DNA from: Micromonospora halophytica
GTDB taxonomy: Bacteria; Actinomycetota; Actinomycetes; Mycobacteriales; Micromonosporaceae
Length of the DNA: 64,000 bases
Assembly: GCF_900090245.1 (NCBI RefSeq)
Contig: NZ_FMDN01000013.1
Span: 1-64,000, forward strand
Direction of reading: 5' to 3'
The notes below the pieces were generated by a model. The model did not search any database. It saw only the letters and a program-made list of their open reading frames with translations, and was not told the DNA's origin. A program made the translations under genes and the position numbers. Of this stretch, positions 13,901 through 20,700 are shown one piece after another. Every line of letters begins with the position of its first letter. Position 1 is the stretch's first letter.

Positions 13901-16900
13901 ACGCCAGCGGGCCGTCGCCGTCGCCGACGGCGTGCAGCACGGCCGTCGACGTGGCGCTCCCGCTCCGCGTCAGGGCCGCCACGTCGTCCGCCGTAGCCAC
14001 CGGCACCCAGGACGACGCGGCTTCCCCGACGGCCGAGGGCAGCTCGATCCACTCCACCCGGAACAGCGAGTCGCGGCTCTCCCCCGCCGCCGTCTCCAGT
14101 TGGTCGGCGGACACCGGCAGCGATACGAGCGAGTCCATCGTCACGACCAGGGCACCGGTGTCGTCGGCGGCCTGGAACGACAACGCGTCCGGCCCCGACG
14201 GCGCGACCCGGACGCGCAGCGCGGACGCGCCGACGGCGTGCAGCACCAGACCGTTCCACGCGAACGGCAGCACCTTACGGTCGTCGTCGGGGTTGGCGAA
14301 GGCGTTGGTGTGCAGGGCGGCGTCCAGCAGCGCCGGGTGGATGCCGAACCTGCCGGCGTCCTCCCGGTGGTCGTCGGGGAGCGCGACCTCGGCGAACACC
14401 TCGTCGCCGCGCCGCCACACCGCCCGCAGCCCCTGGAACGCGGGCCCGTAGGCGTACCCACGCTCGACGAGGTCGGTGTAGAAGTCGTCGATCTCGACCT
14501 GCCGCGAGCCCTGGGGAGGCCACGCGGTGAAGTCGAAACCGGTTCCCGGTGTCGTCGGCGTGCTCGACAGCAGGCCCACGGCGTGCCGGGTCCACTCGTC
14601 CGTGCCGTCCTCGCGCAGCGAGTACACGGCGACCGGGCGCGAACCGGTCTCCCCCGGTCCACCGACCGCGACCTGGAGCCGCACCCCGCCGTTTCCGGGC
14701 AGCACCAGCGGCGCCTCGATCACGAGTTCTTCCAGTACGCCGAAGCCGAACTCGTCGCCCGCCCGGACCGCCAGGTCGACGTAGACCGTGCCGGGAATGA
14801 GCACCACGCCACCGATCGCGTGATCGGCCAGCCACGGGTGCGACCGCAGCGACAGGCGCGAGGTGAAGACCAGCCCGTCGGACTGCGGTAGCGGCACCAC
14901 CGCCCCCAACAGCGGGTGATCGGCGCCGACCAGCCCCAACGACGCCGCGTCGGTGGCCGACCCGCCCATCTGGAGCCAGTAGTGCCGGTGGTCGAAGGCG
15001 TACGTCGGGAGATCGACGTGCGCCGAGGTCGCCCCGCTCGGCAGGATCGCGGCCCACTCCAGGGTGACCCCCCGGACGAAGAGCTGGGCCATCGACGTCA
15101 GCAGGCGCCTCAGGCCGCCCTCGTCACGCCGCAGCGACCCGGTCACCACGACGTCGGCGTCGGCACCGTCGACGATCTCGCTGATCGGCTGGACCAGCAC
15201 CGGGTGGGCGCTGATCTCGACGAACACGCCGTACCCCTGCGAGATCAGATCGGTGACCGCCGGCCCGAACCGCACCTGGCCGCGCAGGTTCCGGTACCAG
15301 TAGCCGCCGTCGACGGCTCCGGCGTCGGAGATCCACCCACCGGTGAGGGTCGAGTAGAACGGCACCGTCGGCGCCTGCGCGTCGATCCCGGCCAGCGCGT
15401 CGGCCAGGATGTCACGGAGGTCCTCGACGTGCCGGGTGTGCGAGGCGTAGTCCACCGAGACGCGTCGCACCCGGACGCCCTGGTCGTCGAGGACGTCCAG
15501 GGCCTCGTCGAGGGCGTCGGCGTCGCCCGCGACCACCACGGACGACGGGCCGTTCACGGCCGCCACCTCGACCCGGCCGGACCACGGGGCCAGCCGCTCC
15601 GTCGCCTCGTTCTCGCTCAGGGCGACGGACGCCATCCCACCGCGTCCGGACAGGGTCGCGGCGATCGCCTGGCTACGCAACGCCACCACCCGGGCCGCGT
15701 CCTTGAGCGGCAGAGCACCGGAGACACAGGCCGCGGCGATCTCGCCCTGCGAGTGGCCGACCACGGCGTCGGGCTGAACGCCCACCGACGCCCAGACCGC
15801 GGCCAGGCCGACCATCACCGCGAAGCTGGCCGGCTGCAGCACGTCGACCCGGTTCGCCAACGCGGGATCGACGTCTCCCCGGAGCACGTCGACGAGGGAC
15901 CAGTCGACCCATCGCTCCAACGCGGCGGCGCACTGCGCGATCCGCTCCGCGAACACCGGGGAGGAGTCCAGCAGTTCCCGGCCCATGCCGAGCCACTGCG
16001 TGCCCTGGCCCGGGAAGACCCACACCACCTTGCCCGGCGTACCGGAACCGGTCACCAGACCCGGTGCGTTCTCGCCACGCGCCAGTGCGCCGAGCCCCGC
16101 CGACGCCTCGTCGGTCGAGCCTGCGACCACCACGGCACGCTCACCGAGCGTGGCGCGGCCCGACACCAGGGCCCCGGCGACGTGTGCCAGCGGCACCTCG
16201 GCGCCTTCGACGAAGGACGCCAGCCGCGCCGCCTGCGTCGCGAGCGAGGCGGCGGTGTTCGCCGAGACCACCAGGGGGACGACCCCGGTCGGCGGCGTCT
16301 GCGCCGGCACCGGGGCGGTCTCGTCCTCCGGCGCCTCTTCCAGGATCAGGTGGGCGTTGGTGCCGCTGGCGCCGAAGGACGACACACCGGCCCGGCGAGG
16401 ACGACCGTTGCGCGGCCAGTCGCGGGCCTCGGTCAACAGTTCGACGGCGCCGGAGGACCAGTCCACCTGGGGTGTGGGCGCGTCCACGTGCCGAGTCGCC
16501 GGCATCATCCGGTGCCGCAGCGCCAGCACCGTCTTGATCACACCCGCCACACCGGACGCCGCCTGCGTGTGCCCGATGACGGACTTGACCGAGCCGAGCC
16601 ACAACGGCTGCTGCGGATCCCGACCCTGCCCGTACGTGGCGAGCAACGCCTGCGCCTCGATCGGGTCTCCCAGGACGGTGCCGGTGCCGTGCCCCTCGAC
16701 TGCGTCCACCTCGGACGGACCCAGTCCGGCGCTGGCCAGCGCGCGGCGGATCACCCGCTGCTGCGACGGGCCGTTCGGCGCGGTCAGGCCGTTGGACGCG
16801 CCGTCCTGGTTCACCGCGCTGCCACGGATCACCGCGAGCACCTGGTGCCCCCGCTCCCGGGCCACCGACAGCCGCTCCAGCAGCAGCACACCGACACCCT

Positions 16901-17714
16901 CGGCCCACGACGAGCCGTCGGCGCCCGCGGCGTACGACTTGCAGCGCCCGTCGAAGGCGAGCCCTCGCTGACGGGCGAAGCCGACGAACCCGCCGGGAGT
17001 CGCCATCACCGTCGAGCCACCGGCCAGCGCCATCGAGCACTCGCCCCGGCGCAGCGCCTGCGCGGCCAGGTGAACCGCGACCAGTGAGGACGAGCACATG
17101 GTGTCGACGGTCACCGCCGGCCCTTCCAACCCGAGCGTGTACGCGACCCGGCCGGAGGCGACACCGCCCGCGGTGCCCAGCGCACGCTCCAGGCTCAGGA
17201 ACCCCTCGAACCCGCTGAGATCGGGTGCGTAGTCCTGGTGGACGATCCCGGCGAACACGCCGACGTCGCTCCCGCGTACCGAGTGCGGGTCGATCCCGGC
17301 CCGTTCGAAGGTCTCCCACGCCACCTCGAGCAGTTGCCGCTGCTGCGGGTCCATGGCCAGCGCCTCGCGCGGCGAGATCCCGAAGAACGCGGCGTCGAAC
17401 TGCCCGGCGTCGTGCAGGAAGGCGCCTTCCCGGACGTAGGTGGTGCCGGGGTTGTCCGGGTCCGGGTGGTAGAGGCCCTCCAGGTCCCAGCCGCGGTCGG
17501 TGGGGAAGCCGGTGTAGACGTCGGTGCCGTCGGTCACCACCCGCCACAGGTCCTCCGGACCGCGGATGCCGCCGGCGTACCGGCAGCCCATGGAGACGAT
17601 CGCGATCGGCTCCACCGCTGCGGCCACGAGCGCGCTGTTCTCCTGCTGAAGTCGAGCGTTCTCCTTCAGCGAGGCACGCAGTGCCTGGACGATCTGCTCG
17701 TCTGGCGCCGACAT
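1911..17714 (-). CDS. Modular type I PKS II, modules 4-6, each KS-AT-DH-KR-ACP
   Basis: Multimodular PKS of 5267 aa. I chose the ATG at 17714 (MSAPDEQIVQALR...) because GGAGGA lies 6 nt upstream; an ATG 27 nt earlier has none. An N-terminal coiled-coil docking helix precedes module 4. Active-site positions: KS4 Cys207, AT4 Ser655, DH4 His965, KR4 Tyr1531, ACP4 Ser1700; KS5 Cys1931, AT5 Ser2381, DH5 His2683, KR5 Tyr3249, ACP5 Ser3421; KS6 Cys3652, AT6 Ser4102, DH6 His4411, KR6 Tyr4978, ACP6 Ser5147. All three ATs carry GHSQG and YASH, the methylmalonyl-CoA signature. All DHs keep HxxxGxxxxP. KRs have LDD (4), LDA (5) and FDD (6), so B-type or near it. There is no ER. Each module should install a CH=C(CH3) unit. 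KS4 has TMCSS for TACSS and KSVIGH for KSNIGH. The C-terminus is a docking helix pair ending VDDLVELVLGDE. The gene starts 33 nt after PKS I stops. Confidence 0.97.
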   Translation of the reverse strand: MSAPDEQIVQALRASLKENARLQQENSALVAAAVEPIAIVSMGCRYAGGIRGPEDLWRVVTDGTDVYTGFPTDRGWDLEGLYHPDPDNPGTTYVREGAFLHDAGQFDAAFFGISPREALAMDPQQRQLLEVAWETFERAGIDPHSVRGSDVGVFAGIVHQDYAPDLSGFEGFLSLERALGTAGGVASGRVAYTLGLEGPAVTVDTMCSSSLVAVHLAAQALRRGECSMALAGGSTVMATPGGFVGFARQRGLAFDGRCKSYAAGADGSSWAEGVGVLLLERLSVARERGHQVLAVIRGSAVNQDGASNGLTAPNGPSQQRVIRRALASAGLGPSEVDAVEGHGTGTVLGDPIEAQALLATYGQGRDPQQPLWLGSVKSVIGHTQAASGVAGVIKTVLALRHRMMPATRHVDAPTPQVDWSSGAVELLTEARDWPRNGRPRRAGVSSFGASGTNAHLILEEAPEDETAPVPAQTPPTGVVPLVVSANTAASLATQAARLASFVEGAEVPLAHVAGALVSGRATLGERAVVVAGSTDEASAGLGALARGENAPGLVTGSGTPGKVVWVFPGQGTQWLGMGRELLDSSPVFAERIAQCAAALERWVDWSLVDVLRGDVDPALANRVDVLQPASFAVMVGLAAVWASVGVQPDAVVGHSQGEIAAACVSGALPLKDAARVVALRSQAIAATLSGRGGMASVALSENEATERLAPWSGRVEVAAVNGPSSVVVAGDADALDEALDVLDDQGVRVRRVSVDYASHTRHVEDLRDILADALAGIDAQAPTVPFYSTLTGGWISDAGAVDGGYWYRNLRGQVRFGPAVTDLISQGYGVFVEISAHPVLVQPISEIVDGADADVVVTGSLRRDEGGLRRLLTSMAQLFVRGVTLEWAAILPSGATSAHVDLPTYAFDHRHYWLQMGGSATDAASLGLVGADHPLLGAVVPLPQSDGLVFTSRLSLRSHPWLADHAIGGVVLIPGTVYVDLAVRAGDEFGFGVLEELVIEAPLVLPGNGGVRLQVAVGGPGETGSRPVAVYSLREDGTDEWTRHAVGLLSSTPTTPGTGFDFTAWPPQGSRQVEIDDFYTDLVERGYAYGPAFQGLRAVWRRGDEVFAEVALPDDHREDAGRFGIHPALLDAALHTNAFANPDDDRKVLPFAWNGLVLHAVGASALRVRVAPSGPDALSFQAADDTGALVVTMDSLVSLPVSADQLETAAGESRDSLFRVEWIELPSAVGEAASSWVPVATADDVAALTRSGSATSTAVLHAVGDGDGPLALTTRVLALVQAWLTGDGLEDSRLVVVTRGATPAGDGAVSDPAGAAVWGLLRAAQAENPNRIVLVDADPAGADPLLGAALASGEPQLAVRGTTLLAPRLAQAGGQVPEAPAVFRPEGRVLLTGGTGALGAVMARHLVSRHGVRRLVLAGRRGPDAEGVAELVADLTEQGADVSVVACDVSDREQVATLLAEHRPTGIVHLAGVLDDGVIGALTPERLAGVFAPKVDAVRHLDDLTRGTDLDAFVVFSSAAALMGSAGQGNYAAANAFLDGLMAQRRAAGLPGLSLAWGLWEQATGLTAHLSAVDQARMSRGGVLAMTPAEGVTLFDIGLCADQALLVPIKLDLKAMRAQAAAGGDVPHLLRGLIRVGRRVARASAGDSGGLVRRLAGLTPDEQEKILIGIVQAEASGVLGFSGPELTQGTRKFTEIGFDSLTAVELRNRLSAATGVKLPATLVFDYPTPVALAGYLRDELGETVAGTATTVTVAVDPDEPIAIVGMACRLPGGVADPDDLWRMVSEGREGMSPFPDDRGWDLEGLFDPDPDRPGTSYTRQGGFLQGAGLFDAGFFGISPREALAMDPQQRLLLEASWEALERAGVDPTAVQGADVGVFTGVSIHDYLESLSNMPAELEGFVTTATAGSVASGRVSYVFGFEGPAMTVDTACSSSLVAMHLAAQALRQGECSMALAGGVAVMGSPIGVLGMSRQRGLAEDGHCKAFSSDADGTVLSEGVAVVVLERLSVARERGHQVLAVIRGSAINQDGASNGLTAPNGPSQQRVIRSALASAGLSASEVDVVEAHGTGTALGDPIEAQALLATYGRDRDPRRPLWLGSLKSNVGHTQAAAGAASVIKMVQALRHGVLPPTLHVTEPTNQVDWSAGAVELLTEARDWSPDGRPRRAGVSSFGISGTNAHLIIEEAPAEDVRAVAAQDAPDGVVPLVVSARSVASLSGQAGRLAAFLDGAGEAPLGRVAAALLSTRATLGDRAVVVAGSADEALAGLGALARGDSAAGVVTGSVGAWGKLVWVFPGQGAQWVGMGRELLDSSPVFAERIAGCAAALQPWVDWSLVDVLRGDVEPEVLERVDVLQPASFAVMVGLAAVWASVGVVPDAVLGHSQGEIAAACVAGALSLEDAARVVALRSQAIAEQLSGRGGMASVALSQDEAAARLAPWAGRVEIAAVNGPSSVVIAGDAEALAEAVQALDGRRVAVDYASHTRHVEDIEERLSATLAGIDAQAPVVPLYSTVTGGWIRDAGVVDGGYWYRNLRNQVRFGPAVADLIGDGHGVFVEISAHPVLVQPITDVVDGTEADVLVTGTLRRDDGGVRRLLTSMAELFVRGVPVDWSGVLPPVSGRVDLPTYAFDHQHYWLHPAVATDAPSLGLAGADHPLLGALVRLPQSDGLVFTSRLSLRSHPWLAEHEVGGVVTVPGAGLVELAVRAGDEAGCPVLDELVIETPLVLPAHGGVRVQVALSGAGENDVRTVDVYSQREDVSDDVWTRHATGVLSRTPRAQDGFDFAAWPPPGARSLDVDELYADLATRGHAYGRSFQAVRAAWQRDGEVFVDVVLPEERSTEAARFGIHPALLDAALHPALPIAAEDGPQPRQPLDWHGLVLHAVGASALRVRLASLGADTVSLAAADDTGALVVAADSVGFRTVPAAGSAAAGADPALANSLFQVEWTELPDGVGAPVPSWTPVATADDVTVLTDVPAAVVLEAAGDDDALRVTSRVLAVVRAWLAGPGLEESRLVVATRGAVPAGDGAVTDPAAAAVWGLVRAAQGENPDRIVLLDLDPGADEGVAPVLGAVLASGEPQVAVRGTTLRVPRLARAARTADAPAGFGPDGTVLVSGAGALGALVARHLVERHGVRRLVLASRRGPAAEGVAGLVAELSERGADVSVVACDVSERDQVADLLARHRPTAVVHTAGLLDAGVIETVTPEKLARVFAPKVDAVRHLDELTRELPLDAFVVYSSVSAVFMGAGSGSYAAANAFLDGLMAHRRSLGLPGLSLAWGLWEQATGMAANTDELTRARMNRRGGLQLMTQAEGMELFDAALGTEQALLVPAKLDLRGVRADASAGGVVPHMLRGLVRTGRRQARTGGAGGERGRLGERLAGLTPADQLALLLDLVRGQVAAVLGHSDAGAVRADAAFRDAGFDSLTSVELRNRLREATGLKLPATLVFDHPSPQALARHLRDELGDAAPTTVAPTVLADPEEPIAIVGMACRLPGGVAGPEDLWRLVADRRDAVSGFPTDRGWDLEGLFDPDPERPGTSYTRQGGFLYEAGQFDAGFFGISPREALAMDPQQRLLLETSWEALEATGVDPTSLKGTDVGVFTGVFGQGYVAPGASVVTPELEGFAGTGGSSSVASGRVSYVFGFEGPAITIDTACSSSLVAIHLAAQALRQGECSMALAGGATVMANPGAFVEFSRQRGLAEDGRCKAFAAAADGTGWAEGVGVVVLERLSVARERGHTILAVLRGSAVNQDGASNGLTAPNGPSQQRVIRRALANAGLAPSEVDVVEAHGTGTALGDPIEAQALLATYGQDRDPDKPLWLGSLKSNIGHAQAAAGVAGVIKVVQALRHGMLPATLHVDAPTPEVDWSAGAVELLTEARDWARNGHPRRAGVSAFGVSGTNAHLILEEAPPQDVTPEPEQAASPPVLPVVVSARSTTSLALQAGRLAAYLEGADEVPLAGAARALVSGRAALTERAVLVAESRAEALAGLTALSSGQDTAGLVTGRAGAPGKVVWVFPGQGTQWVGMGRELLDSSPVFAERIAECAVALAPFVDWSLVDVLRGEVGPEVLERVDVVQPASFAVMVGLAAVWSSCGVRPDAVVGHSQGEIAAACVAGALSLPDAARVVALRSRAIGSVLSGRGGMASVALSQDDAVARLAPWADLVQVAAVNSPGSVVVAGDAAALDEVLASLEGDGVRVRRVAVDYASHTRHVEDIRDLLAETLADVRAQAPVVPFYSTATGGWVREAGVLDGGYWYDNLRGQVRFAPAVADLLDQGHGVFVEISAHPVLVQPINEIVDDADVVVTGSLRRDDGGLRRLLTSMAELFVRGVPVDWTAMLPAAAASARVELPTYAFDHRHYWLRQPAGSATDATSLGQAAADHPLLGAVVQLPRSDGLVFTSLLSVRSHPWLADHAVGGVVILPGSGLVELAVRAGDEVGCSTLDELVIEAPLVVPEQGGVRVQVALSGADTNGTRTVEVYSRRDGGAGAWTRHATGVLSATPSGGGTRFDFTAWPPRNAEPVDVEDFYTDLAERGYGYGPAFQGLRAVWRRGDEVFAEVALPEDLRAAAGSFGVHPALLDAALQAATAGATAQQPGEAVLAFAWNGFVLHAAGAVALRVRLAPHGPDTLAVEAADQTGGPVLTMESLVSRPVSAAQLGAAAHDVGDSMLRVDWADLPATAAEPVTTWASVGTADDVTALAQVDQVPPVVVVEAVGGDDGPLAVASRVLEVVQAWLTAPRLEEARLVVRTRGAVPAGGDHLVTDPAAAAVWGLVRSAQAENPGRIVLLDADPAPGAGADLVLAAGEPQLAVRAGVLSVPRLARTTGQPQGAPVVFRADGTVLVSGAGALGALVARHLVERHGVRRLVLASRRGPAAEGVAGLVAELSERGADVSVVACDVSERDQVADLLARHRPTAVVHTAGVFDDGLIGGLTRQRLAGVFAPKVDAVRHLDELTRGADLDAFVVFSSVAGVVGGGGQGSYAAANAFLDAAMSHRRAAGLPGLSLAWGLWERSLGMATHLSVVDHARASRGGVLELSRAEGLDMFDLALRMDQALLVPMKLDPEAMRADAAAGGAVPSLLRGLVRPRREQARAAAAPDDTLVRRLGGLAPADQEALLLDVVRAQVAAVLGHADPQDVRGDMAFKDVGFDSLTSVELRNRLREATGLKLPPTLVFDYPNPLVLAKHLRTQLRPDSAAPDAGTGADADETRLRQAIASVPLARLRAAGLVDALLELATTGEPDDGIGAEIGDERAIVDLDVDDLVELVLGDE
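2959..3215. repeat. KR homology block, copy in module 6 (partner 8146-8402)
   Basis: 257 nt that match 8146-8402 with only three differences that I could find by eye, while flanking KR sequence diverges. It encodes the NADPH-binding half of the KR up to VVHTAG. Confidence 0.9.
5500..5594. repeat. AT homology block, copy in module 6 (partner 1-95)
   Basis: Identical over 95 nt to the left edge of the window. Confidence 0.9.
6210..6302. repeat. KS homology block, copy in module 6 (partner 702-794)
   Basis: Identical over 93 nt to module 7; the next base on each side differs. Confidence 0.9.
8146..8402. repeat. KR homology block, copy in module 5 (partner 2959-3215)
   Basis: Second copy of the 257-nt block. 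Both copies encode GAGALG in place of the usual GGTGALG, which is consistent with one copying event. Confidence 0.9.
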
Positions 17715-17747
17715 AACTCGTCCTCCACGTTCGTTCGACATCGGTGA

Positions 17748-20700
17748 TCAGCTCGCCTTGCCCAGCGCACGTTGGACAAGACCGGCAATGTCCAGTGCGT
17801 CGATCAGCTCCACGTCATCCGCCTCGGTGGGCGCCTTTTCCTCCGGTACGGCCGCGTCCCCGTCGGCCAGACCCAGCAGGGCCTCCAGCACGCCCGCCTC
17901 CCTGAACCGGGCGATCGGCACGGACGCGAGGACCCGCCGCAGCTCCTCCTCCTGCACCGGGAGCTCGTCGTCGGGCTCCCGGAGCAGCTCGGCCCGCAGG
18001 TACCCGACCAGCGCCTCCGGCGTGGGGTAGTCGAAGATCAGCGTCGCGGGCAGGCGTAGTCCGGTGGCCGCGTGCAGGCTGTTGCGGAGGTTGACCGCGG
18101 CCAGCGAGTCGAAGCCCACCTCCTGGAACGGCTGTCTCGGGCCGATGCCCTCCGCGCCGCCGTGACCGAGGACCGTCGAGGCGTGCCCGCGGACCAGCCG
18201 GAGCAGGATCCGGTTCTGTTCACTGTCGGTGACCCCACGCAGGGACTCCGCCAGGGACGCGGCCGTGTCGCTGTTCCCGGTGTCGGGCTGCGACGCCGCC
18301 AGGGCCGCCCGCGCCTCGGGCAGGTCCGCGAAGAGCGGGCTGGGGCGGACCGAGGTGAAGGCCGGAATGAAGGAACCCCAGTCCATGTCGGCCACCGCCA
18401 CGAACTTCTCGTTGTCCCCCACGGCCTGTACCATCGCGGCCACCGCGACCGCGGGCGCCATCGGCAGGACACCGCGGCGGCGGAGTTGGGCGAGCGCGGC
18501 CTCGTCCATGCCCACGCCGATCTGGTCCAGTGCTCCCCATGCGATCGACGTGCCCCGCAGGCCCCGGGCGCGGCGCCACTCGACGAGCGCGTCGAGCACC
18601 GCGTTCGCCGCACCGGACGGGCCCTGGCCGCCGCCGCCCCAGAGCCCCGCGATCGACGAGAACACGACGAACGCGTCGAGCGGGGTGTCCTCGAACAGTC
18701 CGTCCAGCCACATCGCGGTGTCGACCTTGGCGGCGAACACCTCGGCGAGGTCGCCCGCGCCGGTGTCGTCGACGGAGCTGGTCTGGGTGACGTCGGCGGC
18801 GTGGACCACGGCGGTGAGCGGCTGCTCCGCGGGCGTCGCGGACACCAGGGCGGCGATCGCGTCCCGCTCCGCGTCGGCGCACGACTCCACCACGGTGGGC
18901 AGGCCCAGCCCGGCCAGTTCGGTTCGCAGTTGTGCCACGCTGTCGTCGGGCGCGTCCGCGGTGGTGGTGACGATGAGCCGGTCGACGCCCGCCTGCGCGA
19001 GCCAGACCGCGGCGTGCCTGCCGAGCCCTTCGGCTCCGCCGGTCACCACGACCGTGCCCCGGGGCTGCCAGCGCCTGCCGGCCGCGGGCTCCGGCACCGG
19101 CTTGCGGACGAGCCGCCTGCGGTAGCTGCCCGACCGCCGGATCGCGAGCTGATCGTCGCCGGCGGCGTTCAGCACGCCGAGCAGGGCCTGCGCCGTGCGG
19201 GCGTCGCTCGACGCCGGCAGGTCGACCAGCCCGCCCCAGCGGTCGAGCCGCTCCAACGCGACGGCGCGGCCGAGACCCCAGAGCGCGGCCTGGGCCGGCG
19301 CGGTGACGACGTCCTGGATACCGATGTTCACCGCGCCCCGGGTCACGCACCACAGCGGCGCGGTGGCGGCGCTGTCGCCCAGGGCCTGTACGAGCGCGAG
19401 CGTCGTCGCCGCGACGGCGGTCGGGCCCGGCGTCGCGGGGTCCAGGGCGAGCAGGGACAGCACGCCGGTCAGGTCGTGCTCGGTCAGGACGGCGGCCAAC
19501 CGCGCGGTGAGACGTTCCCGGGTGCGGTCCTCCTCGCCGACCTCCAGCTGGACCAGGTCGAGGCCCTGTGCGACCAACTCGGCGAGGAGGGCGTCCTCGG
19601 CGTGCGCCGTCGGCACGACGACGAGCCACCGGCCACCGGGCACGCCGGCGGCTTCTCGGTCGAGCGGCTGCCAGGTGACGTGGTAGCGCAGCTTCTCGGC
19701 GGTCGACATCTCCCGGCGCTTCTTGCGCCAGTCCGCCAGCACGGGTACGACGGTGTCGAGGGCATGTCGCTGGTCGTCCGATGCCGTCTCCAGCAGTTCG
19801 GCGAGGGAATCCAGGTCGGCGTGCTCCACCGCGGTCCAGAAGACGGAGTCCGTACCCTCGGCGGCGTCAGCCGCACCGGTGGCCGCGTCGGCCTCGTGCA
19901 GCCAGTAGTGCCGGTGGTCGAAGGCGTAGGTCGGCAGGTCCACCCGCCCCGACACGGGCGGCAGCATCCGGCTCCAGTCGACAGCCACGCCACGCACGAA
20001 CAGTTCGGCCATCGAGGCCAGCAACCGTGGCAGGCCGCCGTCGTCACGCCGCAGCGACCCGACCACCAGACCGTCGACGATCTCGCTGACGGGCTGCACC
20101 AGCACCGGATGCGCGCTGAGTTCCACGAACACGGCGTGGCCCTGCTCGGCCAGCTCCGCGACCGCCGGGCCGAAGCCGACCCGGTTGCGCAGGTTCCGAT
20201 ACCAGTAGGCGCCGTCGACGACCCCGGCGTCGCGGATCCAGTCGCCGGTGACGGTCGAGTAGAACGGGATGGTCGGCGCCTGCGCGTCGACCCCGGCCAG
20301 CACGTCGGCGAGGGTGTCGCGGAGGTCCTCGACGTGGCGGCTGTGGGAGGCGTAGTCGACGGCCACCCGCCGCACGCGCACTCCCTGGCCGGACAGGAAC
20401 TCCAGGGCCTCGTCCAGCGCCTCGGCGTCTCCGGCGATCACCACGGCGGACGGGCTGTTGACCGCCGCCACGTCGATCCGGTCCGCCCAGGGCGCCAACC
20501 GGGCGACCGTGTCGTCCTCGGGCAGCGCGACCGAGGCCATGCCGCCACGTCCGGACAGCTTCGCGGCGATGGCCTGGCTGCGCAGCGTCACCACCCGGGC
20601 CGCGTCCGGCAGGGACAACGCGCCGGCCACACAGGCGGCCGCGATCTCGCCCTGCGAGTGGCCGACCACGGCGTCCGGCCGCACCCCCACCGACGACCAG

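Noticed and set aside
9081..14891. Very long open frame (1936 codons) on the plus strand opposite PKS II, with others at 2157-4676, 4863-8690 and 27582-31490
   Set aside because: Antisense shadows caused by high third-position GC in the PKS. Translations are His/Arg/Gln-rich, repeat with the PKS modules and show no protein-family motifs.
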